A stretch of 64,000 nt of DNA from Hemerocallis citrina. Its lineage: Eukaryota; Streptophyta; Magnoliopsida; Asparagales; Asphodelaceae. The stretch spans positions 250,746,728-250,810,727 of the forward strand of contig CM030358.1 of the NCBI GenBank assembly GCA_017893485.1, written 5' to 3'. Made by a program: the position numbers and the translations under genes. Under the pieces are notes generated by a model. The model worked only from the letters and a program-made list of their open reading frames with translations, had not been told where the DNA came from and ran no database searches. Positions 1 to 11,565 of this stretch are shown here, one piece after another (position 1 is the first letter of the stretch; every line of letters starts with the position of its first letter).

Positions 1-417
1 GAAATGGTAAGATCTTTGGCGCAAGAAGAAGGGGTGATCCATATCATCTTTACTTGTTCTGCTTCCCCTCTTTTTTTATTTTTAACAATACCGAGTCGGT
101 TTCTTCTCCTACCAGTATCGAATAGAACATGCTGAAAAAAAAAATCTTCTTCATGGAAAACCTGCTCGATTTAGATCGGGAAAATCGTACGGATTTTATG
201 AAACCATGTGCTATGGCTCGAATCCGTAGTCAATCCAATTTCCGATAGGAGCAGTTGACAATGGAATCCAATTTTTCCCATTATTTTACTATTTTATTGA
301 CTATCCATAATAGTGCGAAAAGAAGGCCCGGCTCCAAGTTGTTCAGGAATAGTGGCGTTGAGTTTATCGACCCTTTGCCTTAGAATTAGTTAGTTCTATT
401 TCTCGATGGGGCCGGGA

Positions 418-489
418 AGGGATATAACTCAGCGGTAGAGTGTCACCTTGACGTGGTGGAAGTCATCAGTTCGAGCCTGATTATCCCTA
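418..489 (+). tRNA. trnV-GAC: trnV-GAC, plastid-type tRNA-Val inside the NUPT
   Basis: This is a 72-nt cloverleaf with no CCA end. It begins AGGGATATAACTCAGC, has anticodon GAC at 450-452 and a T-arm with TTCGAGCC, and its acceptor ends pair (AGGGATA with TATCCCT). I see no damage to the fold. In plastids it decodes valine GUN codons. Here it is a nuclear passenger copy, so expression is doubtful even though nuclear Pol III boxes A and B are roughly present, as in most tRNA genes. Confidence 0.93.
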
Positions 490-569
490 AACCCAATGTG
501 AGTTTTTCTATTTTGTTTGACTTGCTCCCCTGCAGCGATCGAACGAGAATGGATAAGAGGCTTGTGGGA

Positions 570-599
570 TTGACGTGATAGGGTAGGGATGGCTATATT
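570..599 (+). promoter_or_regulatory. Plastid rrn16 P1 promoter copy (PEP, sigma70-like)
   Basis: A -35 box TTGACG (570-575) and a -10 box TATATT (594-599) are separated by 18 bases, matching the layout of the plastid-encoded-polymerase promoter of the rRNA operon. The rRNA gene itself is absent, because the plastid homology ends just after the -10 box. It is expected to be inert in the nucleus. Confidence 0.85.
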
Positions 600-617
600 G
601 TTGGGTGGTCGCCCAGC

Positions 618-655
618 AATATTCAAATGCAATAATAATATTGCATTTGAATATT
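618..655. repeat. Perfect 16-bp palindrome at the NUPT/transposon junction
   Basis: The arms 618-633 and 640-655 are exact reverse complements, separated by the 6-base loop AATAAT. The palindrome sits within about 15 bases of the end of plastid homology. It may be a fill-in or fold-back product of end joining, or a piece of the flanking CACTA element; I cannot tell which. Confidence 0.8.
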
Positions 656-659
656 ACTG

Positions 660-887
660 AAGATCCAACCCTGCCAAAATCGTATGTGGCTCTCGCTATG
701 CAACCAATTAAGAGATGTATTCCAACTGGGCGATACTTCAGAAGATGAAGACGGTGAAGTCATGAACAGTTACATTGCTTCTGAGTTTCCTGTGTTTGAT
801 GTAAACACAACCGACGGTGGAATTTGCGGGACTTGGCTCTGCAAGGATGGAGAAGAGAGCGATGTATTGGAAGATGTCGTATTGTAG
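660..887 (+). pseudogene. C-terminal remnant of CACTA TNPD-type transposase (DUF4216-like end)
   Basis: An open frame (684-887, 67 aa) carries RDVFQLGDTSEDEDGE followed by an acidic tail. This resembles the RDxFDMG plus acidic C-terminus that ends plant TNP2/TNPD proteins. The residues before it fit better in another frame (a run like YVALAMQP), so one frameshift probably lies near 700. Everything upstream, including the catalytic domain, is missing or replaced by the plastid insert. The call rests on a short motif and on the CACTA context. Confidence 0.5.
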
Positions 888-1489
888 TTTACTTGATTTT
901 CAATCTCAATATTATATGTCTATAATTTTCGTGTCTTAAATCTTGTTGTAATATTATGTCTGTAATTCCGAACATGTTCATTGTGAATTTAATACACCGG
1001 TTTAATTATCTTTCTATTTTCTACTGCTTGGTGTTATTTACATTAAACTATGCTTAGTGTCATTTGAACCAAACTATCATTGTAATTTAATTTGTTACAA
1101 ATCTCATTTAATTAATTTTTTTATAATTATGTTGGTTTGTTAATCCTACTAAAGTACAAATTTTATGATAGTTATTATAAACATGTTATTAATTAAATTT
1201 GCATCTCTAAGGAAGTTATTGAACCCTTGATAGGTACAACATGCCGAGGCGTGGAAAGAGGGTAAATATAAATGATGGCAACGAGGGCCATGGGGATGAG
1301 CAGCCACTACATAATAGTGGCAGTCAAACAAATGAGGGTGAGGGTAGCACGCCGCCCACTGTCAAAAAACATCGGTAAGTCTTTAAATTGGTATTTTTAA
1401 AGAGATTATGGTCTTGAATGCATGAAAGACACGTACTAGTGTTTGTGAGTCTGCATTGTGGCTGTCGTCTATAAGCATTTCGTCAATGT

Positions 1490-4400
1490 TTTTTAAGTGG
1501 GCTGTGATTAGAAACAAAGGGCTGGAGTGGAGATCTGGAAACCCAAATAGAGACATCTCGTTTATTATAATCTATACTTATTGTTGGACCAACCCCTTCT
1601 TGCTGTTGTTGCTGATGTCTCTTTGTGTGCGTGTGTTGAAGAGAATGAAGGGATGAGAGAGAGTTGAAGAAAATGCCGCTATGTTAGCCTGGTGTATCCT
1701 CATTCTCTACCATCCCTCTTTCTGGCTCCATATATGGCTTCTATATTAAATTGGTTTCCTTCCACGATAACAGTCTGTAATACTACACTTGATATGAGCC
1801 CTGTTCATAGCTGCACCCTATTGCATACTCACAAACAACTAATACGTGTCGTTCATGCATTGTATGACCAACCCCACTTTGGCACATAACATGGTATATA
1901 TGACATTGTATGACCTGCAAACAAGGTTTATTCAGCCGTGTTGTTGTACTGATTTGGAGGATTTTGGTATGCTAGCAGCATACTTAGTTTGGAAGTGAGC
2001 CCATTTTGGTTAAAAAATCATGCCAAAGATGGCAATCAGATGCATGAAATCAGCTTCTTTAACAGTATCTGAAAATGAAAATTTCCATTATCTAAGCATA
2101 TATGTTTCTTTAACAGTGACTGTGAACAATTGTTCTTAATTGGGCTGTGATTAGAAAGAGACGAGTTGGAGTGGAGATCTGGAAACCCATATAGAGACAT
2201 CTTATTCATAATAATTTATTATTATTGTTGTTCTTGTCGCTCTTGCTGTTGTTGCTGATGTCTCTATGTGTTCGTGTGCTGAAGGGAAAGAAGGGATGAG
2301 AGAGAGATGAGGAAAATGCCACTATGTTAGCCTGGTGTATCCTCATTCTCTATCATTCCTCTTTCTGGCTTCTATATTTGGTTTCCTTCCACGATGACAA
2401 TTCCTTAAAACTACACTTGATATGAGCCCTATTCGTATTTTTCTTCAATGAAGAATTGATCTGTGACTACAATCTCCATTCAAAGCCCAATAAAAATTTG
2501 TTTTGGAGCCACAAACATCAATGAAGAATTAATAGAGAAACATAAATGATTATATGCTGGAAATTTTCAATTTCTTTTACTGTTAAAGAAGCTTATTTCA
2601 TGCATCTGATTGTCTTCTTGGCACATTTTTTTGACCAAAATGGGTTAACTGAATTGGTAGAGCAGCATATATGCTCAGATAATGGATATTTTCATTTTCA
2701 GATACTGTTAGAGAACCTGATTGCCATCTTTGGCATGATTTTTTAACATAAAATGGGTTCACTTCCAAACTAAGTATGCTGCTAGCATCCTCATCTTCTT
2801 TTACTGTTAATGAAGCTTATTTCATGCATCTGATTGTCAGCTTGGCTTGTTTTTTTGACCAAAATGGGTTCACTGTGAACTGAGGATGGTATAGCTGTAT
2901 GCCAAAATCCTCCGAATATGTACAACAATTGGGTTTTAGATTTAGTTGGGCTAAAGAATTAGTAGAGCAACATATATACTTAGATAATGGATGTTTTCAT
3001 TTTCAGATACTGTTAGAGAACCTGATTGCCATCTTTGGCATGATTTTTTAACATAAAATGGGTTCACTTCCAAACTAAGTATGCTGCTAGCATCCTCATC
3101 TTCTTTTACTGTTAGTGAAGCTTATTTCATGCATCTGATTGACATCTTGGCATGTTTTTTTGACCAAAATGGGTTCACTGTGAACTGAGGATGGTATAGC
3201 TGTATGCTAAAATCCTCCGGATATGCACAACAATTGGGTTTTAGATTTAGTTGGGCTAAAGAATTAGTAGAGCAACATATATGCTCAGATAATGGATATT
3301 TTCATTTTCAGATACTGTTAGAGAACCTGATTGCCATCTTTGGCATGATTTTTTAACATAAAATGGGTTCACTTCCAAACTAAGTATGCTGCTAGCATCC
3401 TCATCTTCTTTTACTGTTAGTGAAGCTTATTTCATGCATCTGATTGACATATTGGCATGTTTTTTTTGACCAAAATGGGTTCACTGTGAACTGAGGATGG
3501 TATAGCTGTATGCCAAAATCCTCCGGATATGTACAACAATTAGGTTTTAGATTTAGTTGGGCTAAAGAATTAATAGAGCAACATATATGCTCAGATAATG
3601 AAAATTTTCATTTTCAGATACTGTTAATGAAGCTGATTGCCATCTTAGGCATGATTTTTTAACATAAAATGGGTTCACTTCCAAACTAAGTATGCTGCTA
3701 GCATCCTCATCTTCTTTTACTGTTAATGAAGCTTATTTCATGCATCTGATTGTCATCTTGGCATGTTTTTTTGATCAAAATGTGTTCACTGTGAACTGAG
3801 GATGCTATAGGTACGTATGCCAAAATCCTCCGGATATGTACAACAATTGGGTTTTAGATTTAGTTGGGCTAAAGAATTAGTAGAGCAACATATATACTCA
3901 GATAATGGATATTTTAATTTTCAGATACTGTTAGAGAACCTGATTGCCATCCTTGGCATGATTTTTAACATAAAATGGGTTCACTTCCAAACTAAGTATG
4001 CTGCTAGCATCCTCATCTTCTTTTACTGTTAGTGAAGCTTATCTCATGCATCTGATTGTCATCTTGGCATGTTTTTTTGACCAAAATGGGTTCACTGTGA
4101 ACTGAGGATGCTATAGGTACGTATGCCAAAATCCTCCGGATATGTACAACAATTGGGTTTTAGATTTAGTTGGGCTAAAGAATTAGTAGAGCAACATATA
4201 TGCTCAGATAATGGATATTTTCATTTTCAGATACTGTTAGAGAACCTGATTGCCATCTTAGGCATGATTTTTTAACATAAAATTGGTTCACTTCCAAACT
4301 AAGTATGCTGCTAGCATCCTCATCTTCTTTTACTGTTAATGAAGCTTATTTTCATGCATCTGATTGTCATCTTGGCATGTTTTTTTGACCAAAATGGGTT

Positions 4401-4925
4401 CACTGTGAACTGAGGATGGTATAGCTATATGCCAAAATCCTCCGGATATGCACAACAATTGGGTTTTAGATTTAGTTGGGCTAAAGAATTAGTAGAGCAA
4501 CATATATGCTCAGATAATGGATATTTTCATTTTCAGATACTGTTAATGAAGCTGATTGCCATCTTTGGCAAATTTTGATTGGGCTGTGATTGGATTGTTT
4601 AGTGGCTGTTGTCTATGTTCTTAATTGGGCTGTGATTAGAAAGAGAGGGCTTGAGTGGAGATCTGGAAACCCATATAGAGACATCTTGTTCATAATAATT
4701 TATTATTATTGTTGTTCTTGTCGCTCTTGCTGTTGTTGCTGATGTCTCTTTGTGTTCGTGTGCTGAAGGGAAACAAGGGATGAGAGAGAGATGAGGAAAA
4801 TGCCGCTTTGTTAGCCTGGTGTATCCAAAGTCTCTACCATTCTTCTTTCTGTTTCCATTTCTGGCTTCTATATTTGGTTTCCTTCCACGATGACAGTTCC
4901 CTAAAAATACACTTGATATGAGCCC
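1490..4925 (+). repeat. Three dispersed copies of a roughly 300-bp segment within the CACTA intron
   Basis: Segments starting near 1494, 2138 and 4620 share GGGCTGTGATTAGAAA, then GGAGATCTGGAAACCCA and TAGAGACATCT, and later a GCTGATGTCTCT and TTTCTGGCTTCTATAT block. The second and third copies resemble each other more than the first. They bracket the 305-bp tandem array, so the intron grew by more than one round of duplication. Confidence 0.8.
2590..4570 (+). repeat. Tandem array, about 305-307 bp unit, six to seven copies
   Basis: The landmark AAATGGGTTCACTTCC recurs at 2751, 3056, 3361, 3667 and 3973, with a one-base variant at 4280, giving steps of 305, 305, 306, 306 and 307. Each unit contains CTGCTAGCATCCTCATC, GACCAAAATGGGTTCACTG, AAAATCCTCCGGATATG and TTAGTTGGGCTAAAGAAT. 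Units are very similar, with scattered single-base changes, so the array is fairly young or homogenised. It lies wholly inside the large intron of the CACTA gene. Short open frames in it are repeat artefacts. Confidence 0.95.
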
Positions 4926-5789
4926 TATCTTATTTTTCTTATTTTTCTTATATTTGGTTTCCTTCCACGATGTACAATTTCATGGATTGTTTGAACAATC
5001 CATGAAAGACATGCTTAGATACGCCATTTTCATTTGTTTTACTGTTTTAGATAGTGGATATTCCCAATCAGAGGAGAATATTAAGGTTTCAAGTTAGATA
5101 CTGAATTTTCATTTGTTTTGTTGTTTTAGATATATTTAAAAACAAAATTAAGTACTAGATTTTTAGCATTGCAATGTAATTATTTTACCTCTGTATATAT
5201 CATTAACAATTCCATTTGCAATTGGCACTTTGATCTTATAATTTAAGATACAGGTAGATCTTTTTGCAAGTTCAAAAAATATGTATATTCTGTATTGTGG
5301 TCTACTGTTGAATTAAACTATTGTTTTTTTTTCACAGAGCGGTCGCCCAGATGAAGGAAATTCTGATGATCAGAACTGAAGCTACTCGAGGGGTATGAAT
5401 CTGCGGTCTTCCTTGCTGTTCTTATGTCCTCCTTGCTGTATGGTTGTTGTTCTTATGTCCTCCTTGCTGTTGTTATGTCAGACTGGTTTTTTTTTATGAG
5501 AGTTATGTCAGACTTTTAATTTGGGATATTTGTCAGACTGGTTTGTTTGGATATTTGGGATGTTAGTCACTATATTAATTTGTTAATTATGACACTGTTA
5601 ATTAATCAATGAATTTGGACGTTGATATGACACGTGTGAAACTTTATTATCTTTAATTATTCTTGTGTTTGGTTGTGATTTGCGCAGTAATATGCAACGA
5701 AATTGGTTGAATCAGTTGTGAATTAGTTTACAGGTTTTGTAAATGAAACTGTGAATTGAAATCGAACGGAAAACCGGAGCATGAAAACA

Positions 5790-6369
5790 AACGGGCATAG
5801 CTAGACCGGCATTTTAAAAAACGCCGATCTATCTAATGAATTTGTTGCAGTGTGCGATATACCGGCGTTCCCGCACACGCCGGTGTATGTCGCTAGCTGT
5901 AACGGCACCAAGAAACACCGGCGTTTTATAAAACGCCGGTGAACCTAACTACACCGGCGTTTTTTGGTCACGCCGGTGCTTGTAAGTAGGGAAAATCAGG
6001 CACTCATAAACGCACATACACCGGCGGTCTATGACCGCCGGTATACTTTCATTCTACACCGGCGTTTATAGAAATGCCGGTGAATGGATAAATACCGGCT
6101 GTTTATGGCCGCCGGTGAATGTATATTGGGGGTAAAAGAACGGCACTCAGAGACCCCCATACACCGGCGTTTTCTGTCCGCCGGTGTAGTTGTAATATTT
6201 ACCGGCGTCCAGTAAAATCGCCGGTGTAGACCCCTTCCTTTCCGCGATGCTCGCTTCAGCGGCGTTTGGACCGGCGCTATTATAAACGCCGGTGAAAGTT
6301 TCACCGGCGTAAAAAAACGCCGACAAAGACTTAAAAAAATGCCTGGGAAATCGAGTATCTTTTGTAGTG
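5790..6369 (+). repeat. CACTA right subterminal hairpin repeats and terminus
   Basis: About a dozen short inverted motifs of the form ACACCGGCGTTTT / AAAACGCCGGTG stand in both orientations, many as direct hairpins (for example around 5915-5945, 5950-5980 and 6265-6315). The block ends with CGAGTATCTTTTGTAGTG at 6369. Subterminal repeats of this kind bind the TNPA protein in En/Spm. The open frame on the minus strand across this block is a by-product of the repeats. Confidence 0.92.
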
Positions 6370-6372
6370 AAA

Positions 6373-6634
6373 CTAGTGGGCTTTCAAATTAGCGGGCTTG
6401 GAACTCCATGGGCTAATTAAAATAATTAAATAATTAGGGTGGGTTTAAGAATAAACAATTAGGCCTTAGAATTTAATTAGGCTTTTAAAAGTAAAAGAGA
6501 AGGATTAAAATATTTGTTCATGTTATAAAAATAATTAATTTTCTAGGAAAAATGCACATGAATTTGTACGTGCAAAACACGTAAAAATCAACAACTCTTT
6601 ATTTAATTATAAATAAAAATTCAGGATGTTACAC
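6373..6634 (-). mobile_element. Truncated LTR of a Ty3/gypsy-like element
   Basis: Read on the minus strand from 6634, the sequence begins TGTAACATCCTGAATTTT, a typical plant gypsy LTR start, and runs AT-rich until the CACTA terminus. The CACTA element evidently inserted into this LTR. The LTR in turn abruptly ends the PIF/Harbinger frame at 6635. The rest of the LTR should lie left of the CACTA element, outside the window. Confidence 0.6.
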
Positions 6635-7229
6635 AATGCATGCAATCAACACTACCTAGCATTCCTGGAAATTCACAAGATTTGTTTTCTTCAAGAAGTC
6701 TTTGAATATTAGCGGCATTTGGAGTTCGTAAATATTGAGTTCCAAAGATGTTGACAATGGTGACACAAACCCGACGTAATGTTTTCAAAACAGAAGTTTT
6801 CCTGATTCGTACGTACTCGTCAACTACATCGGCTGATGAACCGTACGCCAAGCATCTAATCGCTGCAGTGATTTTTTGATGGGGCGATAAACCTAAAACT
6901 CGCATTGCATCCTGTCGCTGCAGAAAGAATTGATCGTAGCTAACGGTAGCTTCCAAATTCCGGTTGAATAAAGTTCGACGCATACGAAATCGACGTCGGA
7001 ATAGGTTGTCGCCGTAAATGGGATTATCGGCAAAATAATCTTTCTAGAGACGTCTATCCCCTTCTTCTCTTTCATGGCGAATATATCTTCATCGGATAAC
7101 TTGTCGGCTTTGTTGAACAGCCATCGAGAACAATTGCATGTTGTTGTGAACGCATCTCGTAATCATATATTCTTCCTCATCATATTCTTCAGAAGAAGTA
7201 GATAATGATGATGATGTGAGATGAGCCAT
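6635..7229 (-). pseudogene. PIF/Harbinger transposase fragment (HARBI1-like, DDE_Tnp_4 family)
   Basis: The minus strand encodes MRRTLFNRNLEATVSYDQFF, then LGLSPHQKITAAIRCLAYG, DEYVRIRKTSVLKTLRRV and FPGMLGSVDCMH. These are the conserved N-terminal part and first catalytic Asp region of plant Harbinger transposases. The likely start is the ATG at 7229 (MAHLTSSS...), in the same general frame but interrupted by two stops upstream of MRRTLF. The gene is cut off right after GSVDCMH by the LTR starting at 6634, so the remaining DDE residues are missing. It is a dead fragment; function is known only for the family (cut-and-paste transposition). Confidence 0.85.
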
Positions 7230-7966
7230 TGCTAGAGTCAAAATTGATATAAGTTATAGTAGATTTTGTAGTTGAGGTTGAAGATATATGCAGTCTGATA
7301 GACACTGTGAAATATATAGAATTCTGTTTGATGGTTTTTCATCCACCGAAACGATGAGTGATGGCTCTTCACTCATCGAAACGAGTTTTGGTTTTACTTT
7401 CGTAGGATGTGATTACCTTTGTAGGATATAGGATGTAACTTTGTAGGATGTAGGAGGTATGAGACAACATCAATCAAAAAAGCATGGAGGAGACAAAAAA
7501 GCATGCATGCATGTGATAGTAGGGAAGGTGGTATTACTTTTGTAGGATGTAGGAGAAAAAAAAGCATGCATGCATGTGATTACAAACGCATGCATGTGAT
7601 TACAAAAGTATGGAGGAGACAAAAAATAACATCAATCATTCATACTTAAAGTCAAAACATCAATCAATCATACCAATAATTTTGAGACAAAATATCAATC
7701 TTTGATGTCTGGCGATGGAAATATTATACCTGACTTGGTCTGTTATATTAGTGTCCAATTCATATTTGTTCCAACGTGTAATTTTTGGTCATTTATCTAC
7801 GATATGTTCCGTTTGTGCAGTAATTGGAGCACAAATATTTGTATATTCATACGCCTAATACTAAATATGAAAGATTTATATTAATTTACAAGCAAATATT
7901 TCAAACCATGTATCTATTAGATTATAAATAGCTTTCAAAATATGAATTGTTTACGTCTAGTACTTG
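7230..7966. other. AT-rich spacer with short repeats
   Basis: No gene is evident. It holds a repeated phrase TTTGTAGGATGTAGGA (near 7400-7450 and 7540), three GCATGCATGTGAT copies (7500-7600), and an imperfect inverted repeat around ATGAGTGATGGCTCTTCACTCATCG (7350-7376). These may be non-coding parts of the Harbinger element. Confidence 0.5.
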
Positions 7967-9379
7967 TCATGGCCTGTTGAAAGACTTCACTTTAAGTCTG
8001 CTACAAGAATTTAGAGACATATATAGCACTGTAATTACTTGACCGCCCCAATCATATGTACCCACCTTTTCAAGATCTTCTATTGCTGCAAGCCAACCAG
8101 ATCTGATACCGCAAGCAACGTTAGAGAAAAGAAACACACAAAGGAAGAATATGATGAATGCTTTAGCAATCTTCAAGGCTAGTTGATTATCCTCTTCACC
8201 TGCCGCGATTACACTCATTTGCAAATACCTCTTAAGAAAGGACGATCGTATTTGTAACACCTGTTCCCGCAAATACGTATTTTCTGTGTATTATCTGAGT
8301 TTGGGTTCTTTATAAAAATTTTTGTTTTCTTAAATTCATTTTATTTCAAATTTATTTTGTATCTCCTGTTAAATCCATTTTTTTTCATTAATTGTATTTA
8401 TTGTTATTTTCAAACCATTTTTATATTGTAATACAAACCCTATTAATGTTGTTATTATTATGATTGTTATCAGTATTATTATTATTACTGTTATTTTTTA
8501 TTTTTATTATTATTATTGTTATTATTGTTATTACCTTTGATTGATAATTTAAAAATCTATTCCTATTGTTAATTCTATTTGTAGTTATTTCAAATAATTT
8601 CCATATTGTAGTACAAAATATATTTTGTTATATAATCCTACCTTTTATTGGTTATTTTATTTTGCTATTGGATTTTTTAAACCCAAAAACCCAAACCCTA
8701 TTCTCTTATTGGATCCTATACCCGTTAATACCCTAACCCTATATGCTTATATATATATACCCTATTCTCTCTACCCTGTTATACCCCAGAAAAACCCAGC
8801 CGCCTTCTTCTATTCCCCTCTGCCTTTCGAAAACCCATCCTCCCTCATCTTCCTCCCCTCGCGGCCTCCTGTTGTTAACAACAGCCAGCAGCGACAGCAG
8901 CGCTGTGCCGCATGTCCCCACCGTGCCGTTGCTGTCTCGTCGGCTGCCCCTAGCTGCCCACCTCCTCGACCACCTCCTCTGTTTTACCCATCGAAACACA
9001 GTCGCTCTCCTCGCCATTACCCCGAGCTCGACCACCTCCACAGTCGACCACCGTGATTGCCATCAACACCCTGGCGCTCCTCGCTGCAGCACCGTAGCCT
9101 CGCCACTGTTGAGCTCTTCTCCCCTGTGTTGGTGACAAAACCCATCCACCATCGCCTCCTCGAGCTCTCCTCGCCTTCGCCAATGCCATCTCATCCTGCC
9201 GTCGTCGCTCTGTGCCCTGTGCCGCGCCGCTCTGTCGTCGACCGCCCTCGCCGTAGCCGTAGTCGACTGCGCCCCTGGCCCCGTCGTCGAGCCAAGCTTT
9301 TCCCCTCTACTCTTGGAGATTTGATCTTTGAATGTGGGCCACCCGATATCCTCCTGATCCGATCTGTTCTGATTATCAT

Positions 9380-9380
9380 C

Positions 9381-9419
<39 letters not shown>

Positions 9420-9540
9420 GGCTTGAATCTGGATCCTTGATCACCTTGATCGTGACCGTCGATCACCCTTGATCTTGATCTCTTGATCTCGGCCGTCGAT
9501 TGCTTGATCAACGTGATCTCGGCCCTTGATCGTTTCAATC
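9380..9540 (+). repeat. (TCA)n microsatellite and TTGATC-rich cluster in LTR A
   Basis: A run of TCA triplets (about 9380-9419) is followed by repeated CTTGATC and CGGCCGTCGAT motifs. A similar TTGATC/GGCCGTCGAT cluster occurs in the truncated 3' LTR at 42850-43040, so it is a feature of this LTR family. Whether it binds a factor is unknown. Confidence 0.75.
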
Positions 9541-11317
9541 GTCTCGTTCATCTTTTACTTGGTGAGTTAAACATTCGATCCACTTTTTTCTCAGTCATTA
9601 ATTTGTCAATCATGGTATATTTTACTCATTTGGTACTCTTCTAATTCTTATATATTCTATCTTCGATCTCAGCAGTCTGATCTACATTTGATCATCTTGA
9701 CCTTGATCATCATCGAGATTCGTGCCCGATCGTGATCATCTCGTCGAGACTCGCTCAGTTCGCGATTTTCACCGTGTACCACGATCCATTCTCGTTATTC
9801 TCTTTCTCGTCAGACCCGTCGTCATTGCAAAGTAAGTAACTTGTATTCCTTTTTGTTGTATAATACAAGTACTAAATACCGCCTGTAGTGTAGTTGTTTC
9901 ACGATCAATTCTCATGAAAAATCTTGTTAGATCTTGTCTCTATGTGTTGATCCTTCCGTAGTTGTCTCATTACACACATGACATAAAATAACTTAGAGAT
10001 AATCAATTCTTGATGTATACATGCATGTTGTTCGTATGATGTCGTATGCTTGATTGTGTTAGTCATAGTGTGACTCGTTGTAAACTTGTTAAACACCCTA
10101 TACCATGCTTCTTGGACATCTAGTATACCATATTTCGCATTTTGTTATGATTTGGATGTGTTACATATGAACTAGTTGATTTTATGCATAAAGAAGATTT
10201 CTGTTTTTGCTGTACCCCGTTTTTGTTAAGTATTTTAGACCCTATTAAGATCAGTATATAAAAATTATTTGTGAATATGAATTATAGAGATTTCAGTCTA
10301 CTTTCCATAATTTCTGACAGAGCTCAATTTTGATTTGTGAGTTGCAAGTTATTGCTGTTTTACTACAGATATGTAGAAAATTCCAGATTCTGTTTTATAT
10401 GAATTCTGTATGGTTATTTATTTTTATACTGATGTTAAAGATCATATTTTGATCCAATATTTTGCTAAGTACAACTAGACTTGACTGGGATTAACCCCTA
10501 ATTTTTGTGGATTTAATTGATGACTTTTACAAACCATTATATACTTGCAAACAACTATTATACTTGTAGAATTTTCATGCTGTTCAGTAAAGAACCTTAA
10601 TTTCGACCTGATTTTATTTGCTGTTTATGAAAACTTTGTGAACATGAAATGTACCCTACTTTATCTATTTGATCAAACTTTTGACAGATCTAGATTTCGA
10701 TTTATATTTTGTAATCTATTGCTGTTTTAGTACTGCTATGTTTATGATTTCAGATTTACAAACTTGTTGTATCTTGCTGCTTTCTGATTTTATTTGACTA
10801 TACTATCTATGTTGGAAAATTATGAAATTATATTTTCTAATACTAAACATACTAGGGAATACTACAGATTTTTTTTGAATTTAATCAAAAAGTTTTTATG
10901 CCGTTTTCCTGTTTATGAATACAAGCTTCTGATTTCTGGATACAATTCTGTTTTGCGTCCTGTTTTTGTGAAATACCATATGACTTATATATATTTGCTG
11001 GATTCGGCCGAGGGTCTATTTTCCAGATTTTCTGACTGATCTAGGTTTGCATATTTTTGGCAATGGGAATCCCAAATTTGGTGCAGTACTGTCGTTGTCC
11101 TAATCTTTTATGAGTTGTCTTTCACCTGTACATGTTTACTTCCAACCTGAACCTGTTACTTGTTCATGCCATGTTATTCTTGCCATGTTTTGTGATACGT
11201 ATATGCCTGTTTGATAATAATAATAAATAACCAAGTCGGGATTAAGGGAAAGACCTTAGTAATAGATAATATAGATATGTATGCTCAGAAGGGGGCCGTG
11301 TTCCCGTTACTTGATGC

Positions 11318-11565
11318 CATAGTTTCATGATTACATGATTCATGCCTGTTATTACTATCTGATTATTATATGTTGTCATGATTTCATGATTACATGATTC
11401 ATGCTTGTTATTACTATCTGATTATATGTTTCCATGATTCGTAATTACATGATTCATGCCTGTTTTTACTATCTGATTATATGATGCCATGATTTCATGA
11501 CTACATGATTCATGCATGTTCCTGTTGCCATGATTTCATGATTACGTGATTCATGCCTGTTACCT
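11318..11565 (+). repeat. About 55-bp minisatellite in LTR A, about five units
   Basis: Units starting near 11322, 11376, 11431, 11487 and 11529 share CATGATT...TACATGATTCATGC and TTACTATCTGATTAT; the last two are shorter. Related ATCATGTAA / ACCTGTTACATG low-complexity stretches occur at matching places in LTRs B (22740-23220), C (30950-31180) and D (39940-40130). Confidence 0.8.

Larger units (their letters stand above)
1..605 (+). other. Nuclear plastid DNA insert (NUPT), rps12-trnV / rrn16 spacer
   Basis: The stretch reads collinearly as the plastid inverted-repeat segment between the rps12 3' exon and rrn16, including a full trnV-GAC and the rrn16 promoter. It stops a few bases after the promoter -10 box, before any 16S sequence, and continues directly into transposon-like DNA. 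Scattered differences from the plastid sequence I remember suggest an old nuclear copy rather than plastid contamination; that comparison is from memory. The left edge lies outside the window. Plastid promoters and tRNA genes of this type are not expected to work in the nucleus. Confidence 0.9.
1241..5392 (+). pseudogene. First two exons of a TNPA-like second CACTA gene
   Basis: Exon 1 (1241-1374) starts at an ATG and encodes a basic, polar peptide beginning MPRRGKRVN. It ends at a clean donor (CG/GTAAGT). The acceptor TTCACAG ends at 5337, and exon 2 (5338-5392) reads on in frame with AVAQMKEILMIRTEATRG before another GT. The intron is nearly 4 kb and holds a tandem array. Downstream exons expected for a Ptta/En/Spm-type protein are not seen before the subterminal repeats, so the gene is truncated. 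Assignment to the TNPA side is inferred from its position between the transposase end and the terminus. Confidence 0.5.
606..6369 (+). mobile_element. CACTA (En/Spm) transposon, right part
   Basis: The right terminus at 6369 reads, in reverse complement, CACTACAAAAGATACTCG, the CACTA hallmark. It is preceded by about 580 bases of GC-rich subterminal hairpins. Upstream lie the end of a TNPD-like transposase gene and two exons that look like the start of a second, TNPA-like gene. The likely 3-bp target duplication on the right is AAA (6370-6372). The left terminus is not in the window. The left limit given here is simply the end of the plastid insert, which either landed inside the element or replaced part of it. 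Confidence 0.8.

Noticed and set aside
1..605. Plastid contamination of the assembly
   Set aside because: The stretch is joined to CACTA sequence, shows several differences from the usual plastid sequence and ends before rrn16, which fits a nuclear insertion.
8625..9540. Overlapping open frames on both strands (up to 143 aa) in solo LTR A
   Set aside because: They lie in a GC-rich, low-complexity part of the LTR, exist in several frames at once and show no domain.
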